Source: JAUNKE01 sp041853585 (GTDB lineage: Bacteria; Bacillota; Clostridia; Peptostreptococcales; Filifactoraceae). Taken from it: a DNA stretch of 13,787 nt. The notes beneath the pieces were generated by a model that saw nothing but the letters and a program-made list of their open reading frames with translations, was not told where the DNA came from and searched no databases. The stretch is from the NCBI GenBank assembly GCA_041853585.1, contig JBGZSM010000096.1, positions 1 to 13,787 on the forward strand, given 5' to 3'. Below are positions 5,683-12,689 of the stretch, in pieces (within the stretch, counting starts at the first letter, position 1; the number at the start of each line of letters is the position of its first letter). A program made the position numbers and the translations under genes.

Positions 5683-6732
5683 TCAGTTTTTTTCAAATTT
5701 ATAATTTTCCACACCGCTTGTTTGGTGGAAAGCTCCATCGGTTGTAATAAAGATGGCTTCAATTCCTTCAAGCTTTTCGGCAAGCTCCAGTCCTTTTTCA
5801 AGACCGAGTACGAAACAGGCGGTACTCAAGGCATCGCCGTCCGATGATTTGTCGGATAGAATGCTTACGGATACCAGATCGTTGTCAGATGGTCTTCCTT
5901 CAAAAGGGTTTAGCAGATGATGGTAGACCTTTCCTTCCTGCTCAAAAAAGCGCTCATACACGCCGGATGTTACGACGGATTGATTGCGAATTTCAACCGA
6001 TCCGACAAAGTTGTTTTGCGCTCCGCCGGGGTCTTGGATTCCGACACGCCAAGGAGTGCCGGGCTCTTTTTCTCCAATCATCAGGATGTTTCCGCCCAGA
6101 TTGATAATGCCTTTGGTCACGCCTTTTTCCTTGAAAAGACGAGCGAGCTCATCGGCAATATATCCTTTGGCGATTCCTCCAAGGTCAATCATGGCTCCGT
6201 TTTGAAGTGAAATATTTGTGCCCTCTGTCTTCGAGTCGTTTTTTAGAGCGGCTTTTTCGCCTATCTTGATATTTCGATAATCCACTTTTTTAAGCTCCTT
6301 GGCAATAGATTCCGGTGACGGAACTTTTGGGTTTTCCGCTTTAAAATCCCAGAGTTCTTTGATAGGTAAAATAGTAATATCGAAATATCCTTCGCTCAAC
6401 TCGCTGAAACGGATGCTTTCAGAAATCAAATATGCTGTCTGCGGATGAACCGCAATTTCTTTTCCGTTCGCATGATTCAATCGATAAACATCGCTATTTT
6501 CAATCGACTTGCTGAACATATTTTCATAATCTCGACAAAGTTTTTCGCCATCGCTCAAGATTTTTTGAGCTTCTTCTTCGCTAATATCATCATTGGTCCA
6601 TATCGAAAGTTGAATGACGGTGTCCAATGCAAAGGCTTCGCGGTCAACGCGAACTGAATCGGAAGAAGGCTTGGCATTTGAGCATGCGACCAAAAGCAGA
6701 GAGATAAATAGCACAATAATATATTTTTTCAA
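5683..6732 (-). CDS. apbE: FAD:protein FMN transferase, ApbE-family lipoprotein
   Basis: ApbE attaches FMN covalently, using FAD, to a Ser/Thr in exported redox proteins such as Rnf and Nqr subunits and flavin reductases of anaerobes. The 349-residue product starts with a hydrophobic signal and the lipobox Leu-Val-Ala-Cys17, so it is a membrane-anchored lipoprotein facing outwards. Family motifs are Asp-Leu-Gly-Gly-Ile-Ala-Lys-Gly-Tyr (183-191), His-His-Leu-Leu-Asn-Pro (271-276, usually His-x-Ile-Asp-Pro), and Ser-Asp-Gly-Asp-Ala-Leu-Ser-Thr-Ala (297-305), which carries the Mg-binding Asp. The start codon is TTG at 6732-6730, with AGGAGAAG (6743-6736) placed 3 bases upstream; that site overlaps the stop codon of the patatin gene, so the two are probably translationally coupled. 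No flavinylation substrate gene is in this window. Confidence 0.93.
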   Translation of the reverse strand: MKKYIIVLFISLLLVACSNAKPSSDSVRVDREAFALDTVIQLSIWTNDDISEEEAQKILSDGEKLCRDYENMFSKSIENSDVYRLNHANGKEIAVHPQTAYLISESIRFSELSEGYFDITILPIKELWDFKAENPKVPSPESIAKELKKVDYRNIKIGEKAALKNDSKTEGTNISLQNGAMIDLGGIAKGYIADELARLFKEKGVTKGIINLGGNILMIGEKEPGTPWRVGIQDPGGAQNNFVGSVEIRNQSVVTSGVYERFFEQEGKVYHHLLNPFEGRPSDNDLVSVSILSDKSSDGDALSTACFVLGLEKGLELAEKLEGIEAIFITTDGAFHQTSGVENYKFEKN

Positions 6733-6741
6733 GGTCTTCTC

Positions 6742-7593
6742 CTATTGGTTGAAATATTCTCGGATTTCGTCGATTCGCTCGACAACGGTACGATAACCTT
6801 CATGATATAATTTCCACATTTTGTCGACATCTTTTTCAGTGCGCGAAAAATCTTTCGTGCATTTCGGTCGTACCACTTTGATTTTTCCGTTTGCCTCCAA
6901 TCGGTCCACAATATCCATGCTGTAATTGTAGACTTTCGGACGGCGCAAGATGGCATTGACAAATTTTGTTTTGTTTTTAAGAAGCTTGATAATGGCACGG
7001 TCTGCAAATTCCGCTTTTTTAAGATAGCCGTATTCGCGCGTAAGCAAGACAAGAATTTTGTCACAACCGTCTTCAATGGCTCGACGAATTGGGATAGGAT
7101 CACAAAGGCCGCCATCCAAATAATCCTTTCCGTCTATGGTTCGAACGGGAAACATCATCGGAAGGGAGCAACTGGCAATCAAAAAATCTTCCTGATGCGG
7201 ATTGCCCATCAGATTATGATATTCCGCTTTTCCGGTTTCAACATTGGATACCACGGCGATTACTTCGCCGCCGAAATTGTTGAAAGTTTCATAATCGAAG
7301 GGTTTAAGTGTCTGTGGAATGACTCGAAACATAAAGTCGATTCCGAAGTAGCTTTTGTTCTGTTTGTCTAAAAAGTTTCGAAATCCCATATATCTTTTGT
7401 CATTGCAAAATTCGGTCGCTATCTCGATATTTCGTTTGGGTTGTTTGGATATAAAGGACGCTCCATTGGCGAGTCCGGCGGAAACGCCAATGAAGTAGTC
7501 AAATTCAATATTGTTGTCCAAGAGCGCATCCATACAACCGCTTACGAATACTGCTCGCATTGCGCCACCTTCTACAACAAGTCCTTTTTTCAT
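6742..7593 (-). CDS. Patatin-like phospholipase family protein
   Basis: This 283-residue protein is a bacterial patatin (YjjU/RssA-like) serine lipid hydrolase with a Ser-Asp dyad. Visible motifs are the oxyanion-hole Gly-Gly-Ala-Met-Arg (9-13), the nucleophile Gly-Val-Ser38-Ala-Gly (36-40) and the catalytic Asp160-Gly-Gly. The block Ala-Ser-Cys-Ser-Leu-Pro-Met-Met-Phe-Pro (140-149) is typical of the family. There is no signal peptide, so it should act on cytosolic or inner-leaflet lipids; the natural substrate is unknown. The ATG is preceded by GGAAGG. It lies 14 bases after folD and 9 bases before apbE in one transcript. The gene order folD-patatin-apbE shows no obvious shared pathway. Confidence 0.92.
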   Translation of the reverse strand: MKKGLVVEGGAMRAVFVSGCMDALLDNNIEFDYFIGVSAGLANGASFISKQPKRNIEIATEFCNDKRYMGFRNFLDKQNKSYFGIDFMFRVIPQTLKPFDYETFNNFGGEVIAVVSNVETGKAEYHNLMGNPHQEDFLIASCSLPMMFPVRTIDGKDYLDGGLCDPIPIRRAIEDGCDKILVLLTREYGYLKKAEFADRAIIKLLKNKTKFVNAILRRPKVYNYSMDIVDRLEANGKIKVVRPKCTKDFSRTEKDVDKMWKLYHEGYRTVVERIDEIREYFNQ

Positions 7594-7607
7594 ATTATAC
7601 CTTCCGA

Positions 7608-8447
7608 TTATTTGATTGTGCTCAATAGATTCATTGCAAGAACAGTAGTTGTTACGGAGCCGACGCCTCTTGGAACCGGAGTGATGCCGGCAACTTTATC
7701 CATGACCGCGTCAATATCGACATCGCCGACCATCTTGCCGTTTTCGTCAAAGTTGATTCCTACATCCACAACAATGGCACCCTCTTTTACAAAGTCGGCT
7801 GTCACAAATTTCGCCTTACCGATAGCGGATACCAAAATGTCTGCGGATTGGCATACTTTTGCAAGATCAGCCGTCTTACTGTGGCATAGAGTCACCGTTG
7901 CGTTTTCATCCGTCAACAGTAGAGCCACCGGTTTTCCGATGACGGTGGAGCGTCCTAATACGACGGTATTTTTTCCGCTCATCGGAATGTTGTAATGCTT
8001 TAGAATTTCGATAACCGCTTGCGGAGTGCAAGGTTTTTTCTTCGCTTTCTTCGGCTCGAGGACACCTGCAAGTGCCAGTTCGGACATACAATCCACATCT
8101 TTATCCAAGTGGATTTGGTTGCGGATTTTGTTTTCATCGATATGACTTGGCAAAGGTCGGAGCATCAAGACGCCATGTACTTTGTTGTCATCATTCAGTT
8201 TTTGCATTACATCGCTCAATTGCTCGGTCGTGCAATCATTCGGCAATTCGATTGCTTCAATTGAAATGCCGAGTTCTTCCATCGTCTTGGTAGCACCTCT
8301 TTGATATGCGATATCGTCCGGTTTTTCACCTACGCGAAGAATGCACAGCTTCGGCTCAATTTGATTTTTCTTAAAGTTTTCAACGCGAGCTTTGATTTCC
8401 TCTTTCAATTGGTCCGCTACATTTTTTCCTAAAAGTAATTTGTCCAT
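7608..8447 (-). CDS. folD: FolD-like methylenetetrahydrofolate dehydrogenase (divergent)
   Basis: FolD oxidises methylene-tetrahydrofolate with NAD(P) and normally also hydrolyses the methenyl product to 10-formyl-tetrahydrofolate. The 279-residue length, Asp-Lys-Asp-Val-Asp119, Pro-Cys-Thr-Pro, the nucleotide-binding Gly-Arg-Ser-x-x-Ile-Gly-Lys-Pro, Asp-Val-Gly-Ile-Asn and Ile-Thr-Pro-Val-Pro are all typical. It departs from E. coli FolD at key places. In the Tyr-x-x-x-Lys motif Tyr48 is kept but the catalytic Lys is Ala52, and the Gln of the Gln-Leu-Pro-Leu-Pro motif is Leu96, followed by Arg97. The late Gly-Gly-Val-Gly-Pro-Met-Thr is Arg-Gly-Val-Gly-Ser-Val-Thr. I recall a clostridial subgroup with Tyr-x-Arg-Gly-Ala and Arg-Pro-Leu-Pro, so this is a lineage feature rather than decay. 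Dehydrogenase activity is likely; cyclohydrolase activity is doubtful. A GAGGAGG site precedes the ATG. Confidence 0.88.
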   Translation of the reverse strand: MDKLLLGKNVADQLKEEIKARVENFKKNQIEPKLCILRVGEKPDDIAYQRGATKTMEELGISIEAIELPNDCTTEQLSDVMQKLNDDNKVHGVLMLRPLPSHIDENKIRNQIHLDKDVDCMSELALAGVLEPKKAKKKPCTPQAVIEILKHYNIPMSGKNTVVLGRSTVIGKPVALLLTDENATVTLCHSKTADLAKVCQSADILVSAIGKAKFVTADFVKEGAIVVDVGINFDENGKMVGDVDIDAVMDKVAGITPVPRGVGSVTTTVLAMNLLSTIK

Positions 8448-8482
8448 ATATCCTCCTCAATTTATTATGATAATGAAGTGAT

Positions 8483-9085
8483 TCATTGTGTCCTCGTTTT
8501 ACTTTCGAACGATGGAACAAAAATCCATTTTTCCGCCAAGATGGACTTCATAAATGTGGCGAAGTCCTCAAAGCGTTTATTGATTAAATCTTTCTTTTGC
8601 AAAAGAATTAAAATGCCGTCTTGAATAATGACAATCAAATCTTCGCTTTCGAAAATTTTTTGTATTTTTTCATAAGGAATAATTTCCGAATCCGGGAATA
8701 AAAATCCTTTTTCTTCAAAAACAATTTGTGCACCGCTCGCATCTTTCAAAGATTCTAAAAGTGCATGTGCTCCTTTTTTGAACATGCTTTTTTTGCTTTT
8801 ATTCAAAAAGAGCATCGAAATGCCATTTGTTGCAAGCAATAGCCCCAGTAGAAACAGCATAAACAATTCATCGGTTGAGCGCAAAGAATAAATAAGCATC
8901 ATCAAGCCGACTATCAATGAAAAAATGCTCAAAGACTTCATGCTTAAAAATTTTTGTGAGCAAAAGTCCGGTTGAATAAAAGATTTTTTTCCGGGGTTTC
9001 TTTTTGCTCTTTGCTCAAGAATTTGGGCGATTTGCGACTCGGCATCTTGGAGGTCGATATTCGAGGTTTGGAATATAAATTGCAT
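8483..9085 (-). CDS. Membrane protein with YcxB-like C-terminal domain
   Basis: This 200-residue protein has a soluble N-terminus of about 45 residues with a basic stretch, two adjacent membrane segments (about 51-67 and 74-94) and a cytosolic C-terminal part. The latter region (about 120-182: a Gly-Phe-Leu-Phe strand, Ile-Pro-Tyr-Glu-Lys-Ile-Gln-Lys-Ile, Leu-Ile-Val-Ile-Ile, then Leu-Leu-Gln-Lys-Lys-Asp-Leu and Phe-x-x-Phe) fits the YcxB-like domain, a fold found after paired membrane helices in many uncharacterised Bacillota proteins. Its function is unknown. GGTAGGA precedes the ATG by 6 bases. It lies 35 bases upstream of folD on the same strand and may share its transcript, although a 162-base gap with a possible promoter separates it from DUF951. 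Confidence 0.65.
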   Translation of the reverse strand: MQFIFQTSNIDLQDAESQIAQILEQRAKRNPGKKSFIQPDFCSQKFLSMKSLSIFSLIVGLMMLIYSLRSTDELFMLFLLGLLLATNGISMLFLNKSKKSMFKKGAHALLESLKDASGAQIVFEEKGFLFPDSEIIPYEKIQKIFESEDLIVIIQDGILILLQKKDLINKRFEDFATFMKSILAEKWIFVPSFESKTRTQ

Positions 9086-9128
9086 AGTTTATCCTACCTT
9101 TTATTCTATGTTACAGAATGTTTTTAGG

Positions 9129-9151
9129 GATTTTCCGAAAATCTCTTTATA
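9129..9151 (-). promoter_or_regulatory. Possible promoter and operator for the YcxB-like gene
   Basis: On the minus strand TATAAA (9151-9146) could be a -10 box, with no good -35. Just downstream, at 9143-9129, GATTTTCGGAAAATC is a 7-1-7 palindrome that would cover the start site. This layout resembles an operator, but the regulator is unknown and the palindrome is short and AT-rich. Confidence 0.25.
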
Positions 9152-9247
9152 ATTCATTCTGTTCGTGTTTTGACTTTAAAGTTCTAAAGAGGTTTTGCGA
9201 GGCTTTTCTATTTCAAAATCAAAAAATATTAAAATTCTATTGGAAGT

Positions 9248-9460
9248 TTAAACCTCATTCTCCGGGTTTTCGGAGCTTACCAATTTTTTGATTCGTTTTT
9301 CCAAGTCGGGACGCTCTATCCAAATTTCTTTTCCGCAAGTATGGCATTTCATGCGAATATCCATTCCCACTCTTGTCAATGTGAATTCATTTCCACCGCA
9401 GGGATGACTCTTTTTGGTAGTGACAATGTCACCGATGGACAATTTCATTGGTTTTTTCAT
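9248..9460 (-). CDS. DUF951 family small protein
   Basis: This 70-residue protein matches the DUF951 family of Bacillota. It begins with the typical Gly-Asp-Ile-Val-Thr, then Lys-x-x-His-Pro-Cys21-Gly-Gly-Asn-Glu-Phe, Arg-Val-Gly-Met-Asp-Ile-Arg, Lys-Cys39-His-Thr-Cys42-Gly, and Glu-Lys-Arg-Ile-Lys-Lys near the end. The three cysteines with nearby His look like a small metal-binding site, but the role of the family is unknown. Its ATG shares one base with the TGA of the upstream DUF3343 gene (TGATG), and its site GGAGG lies within the end of that gene, so the two are translationally coupled. No clear terminator follows. Confidence 0.88.
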   Translation of the reverse strand: MKKPMKLSIGDIVTTKKSHPCGGNEFTLTRVGMDIRMKCHTCGKEIWIERPDLEKRIKKLVSSENPENEV

Positions 9461-9717
9461 CAGTCCTCCATATTTGTATAAACCAGCTCCAACGAATTAT
9501 CGCCGACAATAAACACACCGACAACTTGCAGATTATTTTCTTCTAAAATGGAAATCAATTTTTTAAGCTCAATATCTTCCTGAAGTTTAATACTCATTCC
9601 ACAGCTTTTTGAAATCGCACGCGGAGTTGGAATTGTTATGGATGCAAGCTGTTGTGTTTTGCATATATGCTCCAGCATCATGGCATGATGGGTTGATTTT
9701 AAACTGACTAGATACAT
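9460..9717 (-). CDS. DUF3343 (putative Se/S carrier-like) small protein
   Basis: This 85-residue protein fits the DUF3343 family, also called Se/S-carrier-like. The signature Ser-Thr-His-His-Ala-Met-Met-x-Glu (8-16), Ile-Pro-Thr-Pro-Arg-x-Ile-Ser (29-36) and Ser-Cys39-Gly-Met-Ser-Ile (38-43) is clear. The single conserved Cys39 is the proposed carrier residue. In other genomes relatives occur next to YedF/TusA-like and selenium-related genes; none is in this window, so a sulfur or selenium role here is only inferred. A GAAGGGG site precedes the ATG by 5 bases, and a promoter lies just upstream. It overlaps the DUF951 gene by one base. Confidence 0.85.
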   Translation of the reverse strand: MYLVSLKSTHHAMMLEHICKTQQLASITIPTPRAISKSCGMSIKLQEDIELKKLISILEENNLQVVGVFIVGDNSLELVYTNMED

Positions 9718-9742
9718 AATTACCCCTTCTGTTTTTAAGATA

Positions 9743-9771
9743 ATTGTATCACATAATTTCTTTTTTGTCGC
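9743..9771 (-). promoter_or_regulatory. Promoter of the DUF3343-DUF951 unit
   Basis: On the minus strand GCGACA (9771-9766, four of six matches to TTGACA) is followed after exactly 17 bases by TACAAT (9748-9743, five of six matches to TATAAT). The transcript would start near 9736, giving a leader of about 20 bases that contains the ribosome binding site. Confidence 0.55.
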
Positions 9772-10131
9772 CCGCTATCATGCAGTTGGTTGTGTCAAGT
9801 TGTTGTGGCGTTTTCTGTTCTTTGATTTTGGCAGCGGATTCAACTCGATGTATTTGATAAGTTATGGAATTGTAAATGAATTGGAAGAGCATACATGAAG
9901 AGAAAGTATCCTATACCTATATAAAGGAAGAGATTTTTTAATCTAAAATTGAAAATCGGATTTTACTGTCTTTTTTGTTTCGACATTCTTTGTTATATGA
10001 GGAAGAAAAGAATGGAGGAGACCGTTCTTCGAAAACGGATTCGGTTTTCAAAAAACAACTTAGTTTTTCAAAGATAACATAGTTTTCAGCTGTTAACATT
10101 TCTGGATATATTCTGTGTATTTTTCAAACTA
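9772..10131. other. Intergenic region between divergent DUF3343 and metal-ATPase units
   Basis: No supported gene is seen in this stretch. A 26-codon basic frame starting at 9999 has no ribosome binding site and is not called. The right half is very AT-rich and contains the three GTTTT(T)CA repeats at 19-base steps listed separately and a perfect TGTTAACA palindrome at 10091-10098. Confidence 0.6.
10044..10088. repeat. Three GTTTT(T)CA repeats at 19-base spacing
   Basis: GTTTTCA at 10044-10050, GTTTTTCA at 10063-10070 and GTTTTCA at 10082-10088 start exactly 19 bases apart. The last two sit in a longer shared unit, AACwTAGTTTT(T)CA, starting at 10057 and 10076. They lie 44-88 bases before the -35 box of the ATPase unit, where an activator or repressor could bind. 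AT-rich chance similarity cannot be excluded. Confidence 0.45.
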
Positions 10132-10158
10132 TTGACAAAAAAAACGGATTAGTATAAC
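10132..10158 (+). promoter_or_regulatory. Promoter of the small protein-ATPase operon
   Basis: TTGACA (10132-10137) is perfect; TATAAC (10153-10158) matches five of six positions. The 15-base spacer is shorter than the ideal 17, which suggests a promoter that needs an activator or is distorted by a regulator, as in MerR-type control. The direction of that inference is uncertain. Confidence 0.55.
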
Positions 10159-10202
10159 CTAGCATTAATAATAAAATTTTTGTTTCTAATAAGGAGGATA
10201 AA

Positions 10203-10430
10203 ATGAGATTTTTTTGTAGAAAAGACAATGCTTGGAGTTTTGTAGCAGGTATTGCAGCAACAGTTGCGGGAATTCAAATTGCAAAGAGCCCGAAAACGAG
10301 AGAACTTATGGTAAACACATTGGCTAAAGGAATGAAATTGCAGCATGATGCTCAAGAAGCGATTCAAAATATGCGCGAAGAAGCGGAAGATATCGTAGTT
10401 GAAGCTGCGACGAGAGAAACAGAGGTCTAA
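10203..10430 (+). CDS. Small YtxH/DUF6110-like protein preceding the metal ATPase
   Basis: This 75-residue protein has a short polar N-terminus, one hydrophobic helix (about 11-26, Ser-Phe-Val-Ala-Gly-Ile-Ala-Ala-Thr-Val-Ala-Gly), and a long charged helix (about 35-70) rich in Glu, Gln and Ala. It resembles the small DUF6110/YtxH-type proteins that I recall encoded next to heavy-metal P-type ATPases in clostridia; the exact family is not certain. It should be a membrane-anchored helical hairpin or coiled coil. A perfect AAGGAGG lies 4-5 bases before the ATG at 10203. It ends one base before the ATPase start, so it is almost certainly co-translated and may be an accessory subunit or regulator of the pump. 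Confidence 0.75.
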   Translation: MRFFCRKDNAWSFVAGIAATVAGIQIAKSPKTRELMVNTLAKGMKLQHDAQEAIQNMREEAEDIVVEAATRETEV

Positions 10431-10431
10431 G

Positions 10432-12546
10432 ATGTCGACTCTTCCAAAATATCAAATCATTTGTGACAAGGATGACAGGTTAAGATTGCGTTTTGGAAAA
10501 TATGCATTTACAAAAGAGCAGGGATATGGTATCGCGTCTCTGCTTCTTTCAATAGACGGAGTGGAATCGGTAACTTCGAGTCATTTAAACGGTGGATTGC
10601 TGATTTTATACAAGGGCGATGCTCGCGCAAAAATTTTGGACTGCATTCATGATATGCGACTGGAGAATCTTCCGAAAGCGGTTGCGAATCAAGAGCAAAG
10701 TAAGTATGAAATCGACTTGCATTATCAAAACAAAATTTTCCGCTCAATATTTATGCGTACGGTAGTGAGACGACTTTTACCTCCGCCGATTGGGATGGCG
10801 ATTACAGCAGTTCGAGCATTCGGTTATCTGAAAAACGGCTTATCGGCACTTTTTAAAGGAAATATAAATGTTGAGGTTTTGGATGCGGCTTCAGTAACCG
10901 CGGCATTTTTGTATAAATCTCCGGGAACGGCTGCATCAATTATGTTTATGCTCGGGATATCGGACACTCTGGCTGAATACACGAAAGCGCGTGCAAGACA
11001 GGATTTATTGAAGAGTTTAGAGATTGATATCGACCGAGTTTGGATTGTTGCCGACGGAACGGAAGTGAGCATACCGATTGCCGAGCTCAAGCTGGGAGAT
11101 CATGTTTTGATTCGCTCCGGAAGTATGATTCCGATTGACGGAACGGTTGTGGACGGTTTGGCGCTTGTCAATGAAACTTCGATGACGGGTGAGCCTTTAC
11201 CGACGGAGAAGAAATTTGGCAGTACGGTGTTTGCGGGAACGGTTGTAGAGGAAGGAACGCTCACTGTCGAAGTACGCTCTTTAACCTCAGACAGTCGCAT
11301 GTCCAATATCATTCACATGATTGACCGATCCGAACAATTCAAAGCGGGAATTCAAAGCAAGGCGGAGCATCTGGCGGATAGGATTGTACCTCTAAACTTC
11401 CTGCTTTTCGGTTCCGTGTGGTTGTTGTCGCGCAGTTTTACAAAAGCTTTGTCGGTATTGATGGTCGACTATTCCTGTGCCATTAAATTATCCACGCCGA
11501 TTGCGGTTCTTTCCGCGATGCGTGAGGCGGCAGCGAGTCATATCGTCGTCAAAGGCGGAAAGTTTTTTGAGACATTGGCCGAGGCGGATACCGTTGTTTT
11601 TGATAAGACCGGGACACTGACCAAGGCGATTCCGAAACTTGAAAAGGTAATTGCATTTGAAGAATATACGAGAGATGAAGTCTTGACGATTGCGGCATGC
11701 TTGGAAGAACATTTCCCGCATAGCGTGGCGAGAGCTATTGTGAAGCAGGCGGAGCAAGAGGATCTGTTTCACCCGGAATATCATGCGGAAGTGGAATATA
11801 TCGTGGCGCATGGCATTGTTTCCACATTAAATGAAGAGAGAGCCATTATCGGAAGTCGTCATTTCGTGGTGGACGATGAAGGAATTCCTGTCAGCGAAGA
11901 ATTGTCTGCACATATCGAGCAGGAGATGGGGCATTTATCCCCGATTTATTTGGCGGTGGGTGGAAAATTGATTGGCGTGCTCGGGATTTCGGATCCTCCA
12001 CGCGCAGAAGCGGCACAAGTCATTTCCGAGCTCAAGAAAAGCGGCATAAAAGAAATTATTATGATAACCGGTGACAATGAAAAAACTGCGATTGCGGTTG
12101 CACGACAGCTCGGCGTGAGCAAATTATACGCCAATGTATTGCCGGACCAAAAATCTTTGATTGTCGAATCGTTACAGGAAAGCGGTCGAACCATTATTAT
12201 GGTGGGCGACGGCATCAATGATTCGCCGGCTCTTGCGAAAGCGAATGTATCAGTTGCGATGAAAGATGCTTCGGATATCGCGCGAGAAGTGGCGGATATC
12301 ACTTTGCTGAATAATTCATTGCATGATCTTCTCAAGATTCGTCGTTTAAGCAAATTACTTTTACAAAGAATTCAGCGGAATTACCAATTTATCGTCGGTT
12401 TCAATACGCTATTGTTGGGATTGGGACTCGGCGGATGGATTGCGCCAAACACATCCGCATTTTTGCATAATGCTTCGACATTGGGCATATCGGCAGGGAG
12501 TATGATTTTCTTGGATAAAAAGCAAGAAGATTCTTCCGAGCAATAA
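10432..12546 (+). CDS. P1B-type heavy-metal ATPase with Tyr-Ser-Cys motif
   Basis: This 704-residue protein is a P1B metal-transporting ATPase. A ferredoxin-like N-domain (about 1-80) lacks the usual Cys-x-x-Cys metal site. Then come four membrane helices (about 110-185), the actuator domain with Thr-Gly-Glu-Pro (252-255), the central helix pair (about 318-370), Asp391-Lys-Thr-Gly-Thr-Leu-Thr as phosphorylation site, Thr-Gly-Asp-Asn-Glu (546-550) and Gly-Asp-Gly-Ile-Asn-Asp (592-597). The transport-site motif, normally Cys-Pro-Cys, is Tyr347-Ser-Cys349, and the last helix has His679-Asn-Ala-Ser-Thr. The nucleotide-domain His-Pro of typical P1B pumps is His430-Ser. All catalytic residues are intact, so it should work, but the metal is not predictable from the motif. 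I chose ATG 10432, one base after the upstream stop, over the in-frame ATG at 10399, which lies inside that gene. Confidence 0.93.
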   Translation: MSTLPKYQIICDKDDRLRLRFGKYAFTKEQGYGIASLLLSIDGVESVTSSHLNGGLLILYKGDARAKILDCIHDMRLENLPKAVANQEQSKYEIDLHYQNKIFRSIFMRTVVRRLLPPPIGMAITAVRAFGYLKNGLSALFKGNINVEVLDAASVTAAFLYKSPGTAASIMFMLGISDTLAEYTKARARQDLLKSLEIDIDRVWIVADGTEVSIPIAELKLGDHVLIRSGSMIPIDGTVVDGLALVNETSMTGEPLPTEKKFGSTVFAGTVVEEGTLTVEVRSLTSDSRMSNIIHMIDRSEQFKAGIQSKAEHLADRIVPLNFLLFGSVWLLSRSFTKALSVLMVDYSCAIKLSTPIAVLSAMREAAASHIVVKGGKFFETLAEADTVVFDKTGTLTKAIPKLEKVIAFEEYTRDEVLTIAACLEEHFPHSVARAIVKQAEQEDLFHPEYHAEVEYIVAHGIVSTLNEERAIIGSRHFVVDDEGIPVSEELSAHIEQEMGHLSPIYLAVGGKLIGVLGISDPPRAEAAQVISELKKSGIKEIIMITGDNEKTAIAVARQLGVSKLYANVLPDQKSLIVESLQESGRTIIMVGDGINDSPALAKANVSVAMKDASDIAREVADITLLNNSLHDLLKIRRLSKLLLQRIQRNYQFIVGFNTLLLGLGLGGWIAPNTSAFLHNASTLGISAGSMIFLDKKQEDSSEQ

Positions 12547-12583
12547 AAAATCCATCAAAAATTATGCAAAATTGCCGGATAGG

Positions 12584-12612
12584 TTGCCAAAGTAAAATTA
12601 AAATGCTATAAT
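12584..12612 (+). promoter_or_regulatory. Strong extended -10 promoter of the YitT gene
   Basis: TTGCCA (12584-12589), a 17-base spacer and TGC-TATAAT (12604-12612, perfect -10 with an extended TG) form the best promoter in the window. Transcription would start near 12619, about 9 bases before the hairpin at 12628. Confidence 0.8.
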
Positions 12613-12627
12613 CAAATTGCTAATCGG

Positions 12628-12654
12628 CCCTTGAGCATTATGCTCAAGGGTTTT
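12628..12654 (+). terminator. Terminator-like hairpin in the YitT leader
   Basis: CCCTTGAGCA (12628-12637) and TGCTCAAGGG (12641-12650) form a perfect 10-bp stem with loop TTA, followed by TTTTC. It could end the ATPase transcript, whose stop lies about 80 bases upstream. It also falls at the very 5' end of the RNA from the promoter at 12584-12612, where it could act as a stabilising 5' stem instead. Confidence 0.75.
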
Positions 12655-12689
12655 CTATGTAGAGTAGCGTTAATTTTAATGGAGGTTTT

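Noticed and set aside
5844..6210. Plus-strand frames of 70-97 codons
   Set aside because: They are shadows of apbE, whose signal peptide and flavin motifs are clear on the minus strand.
10021..10052. Overlapping small hairpins (CCGTT/AACGG and GAAAAC/GTTTTC) as a possible riboswitch
   Set aside because: They lie upstream of the only good promoter, so they would not be in the ATPase transcript, and the stems are 5-6 bp.
9999..10079. Short basic open frame of 26 codons
   Set aside because: There is no ribosome binding site and no promoter close to it, and the composition follows the local AT-rich sequence.
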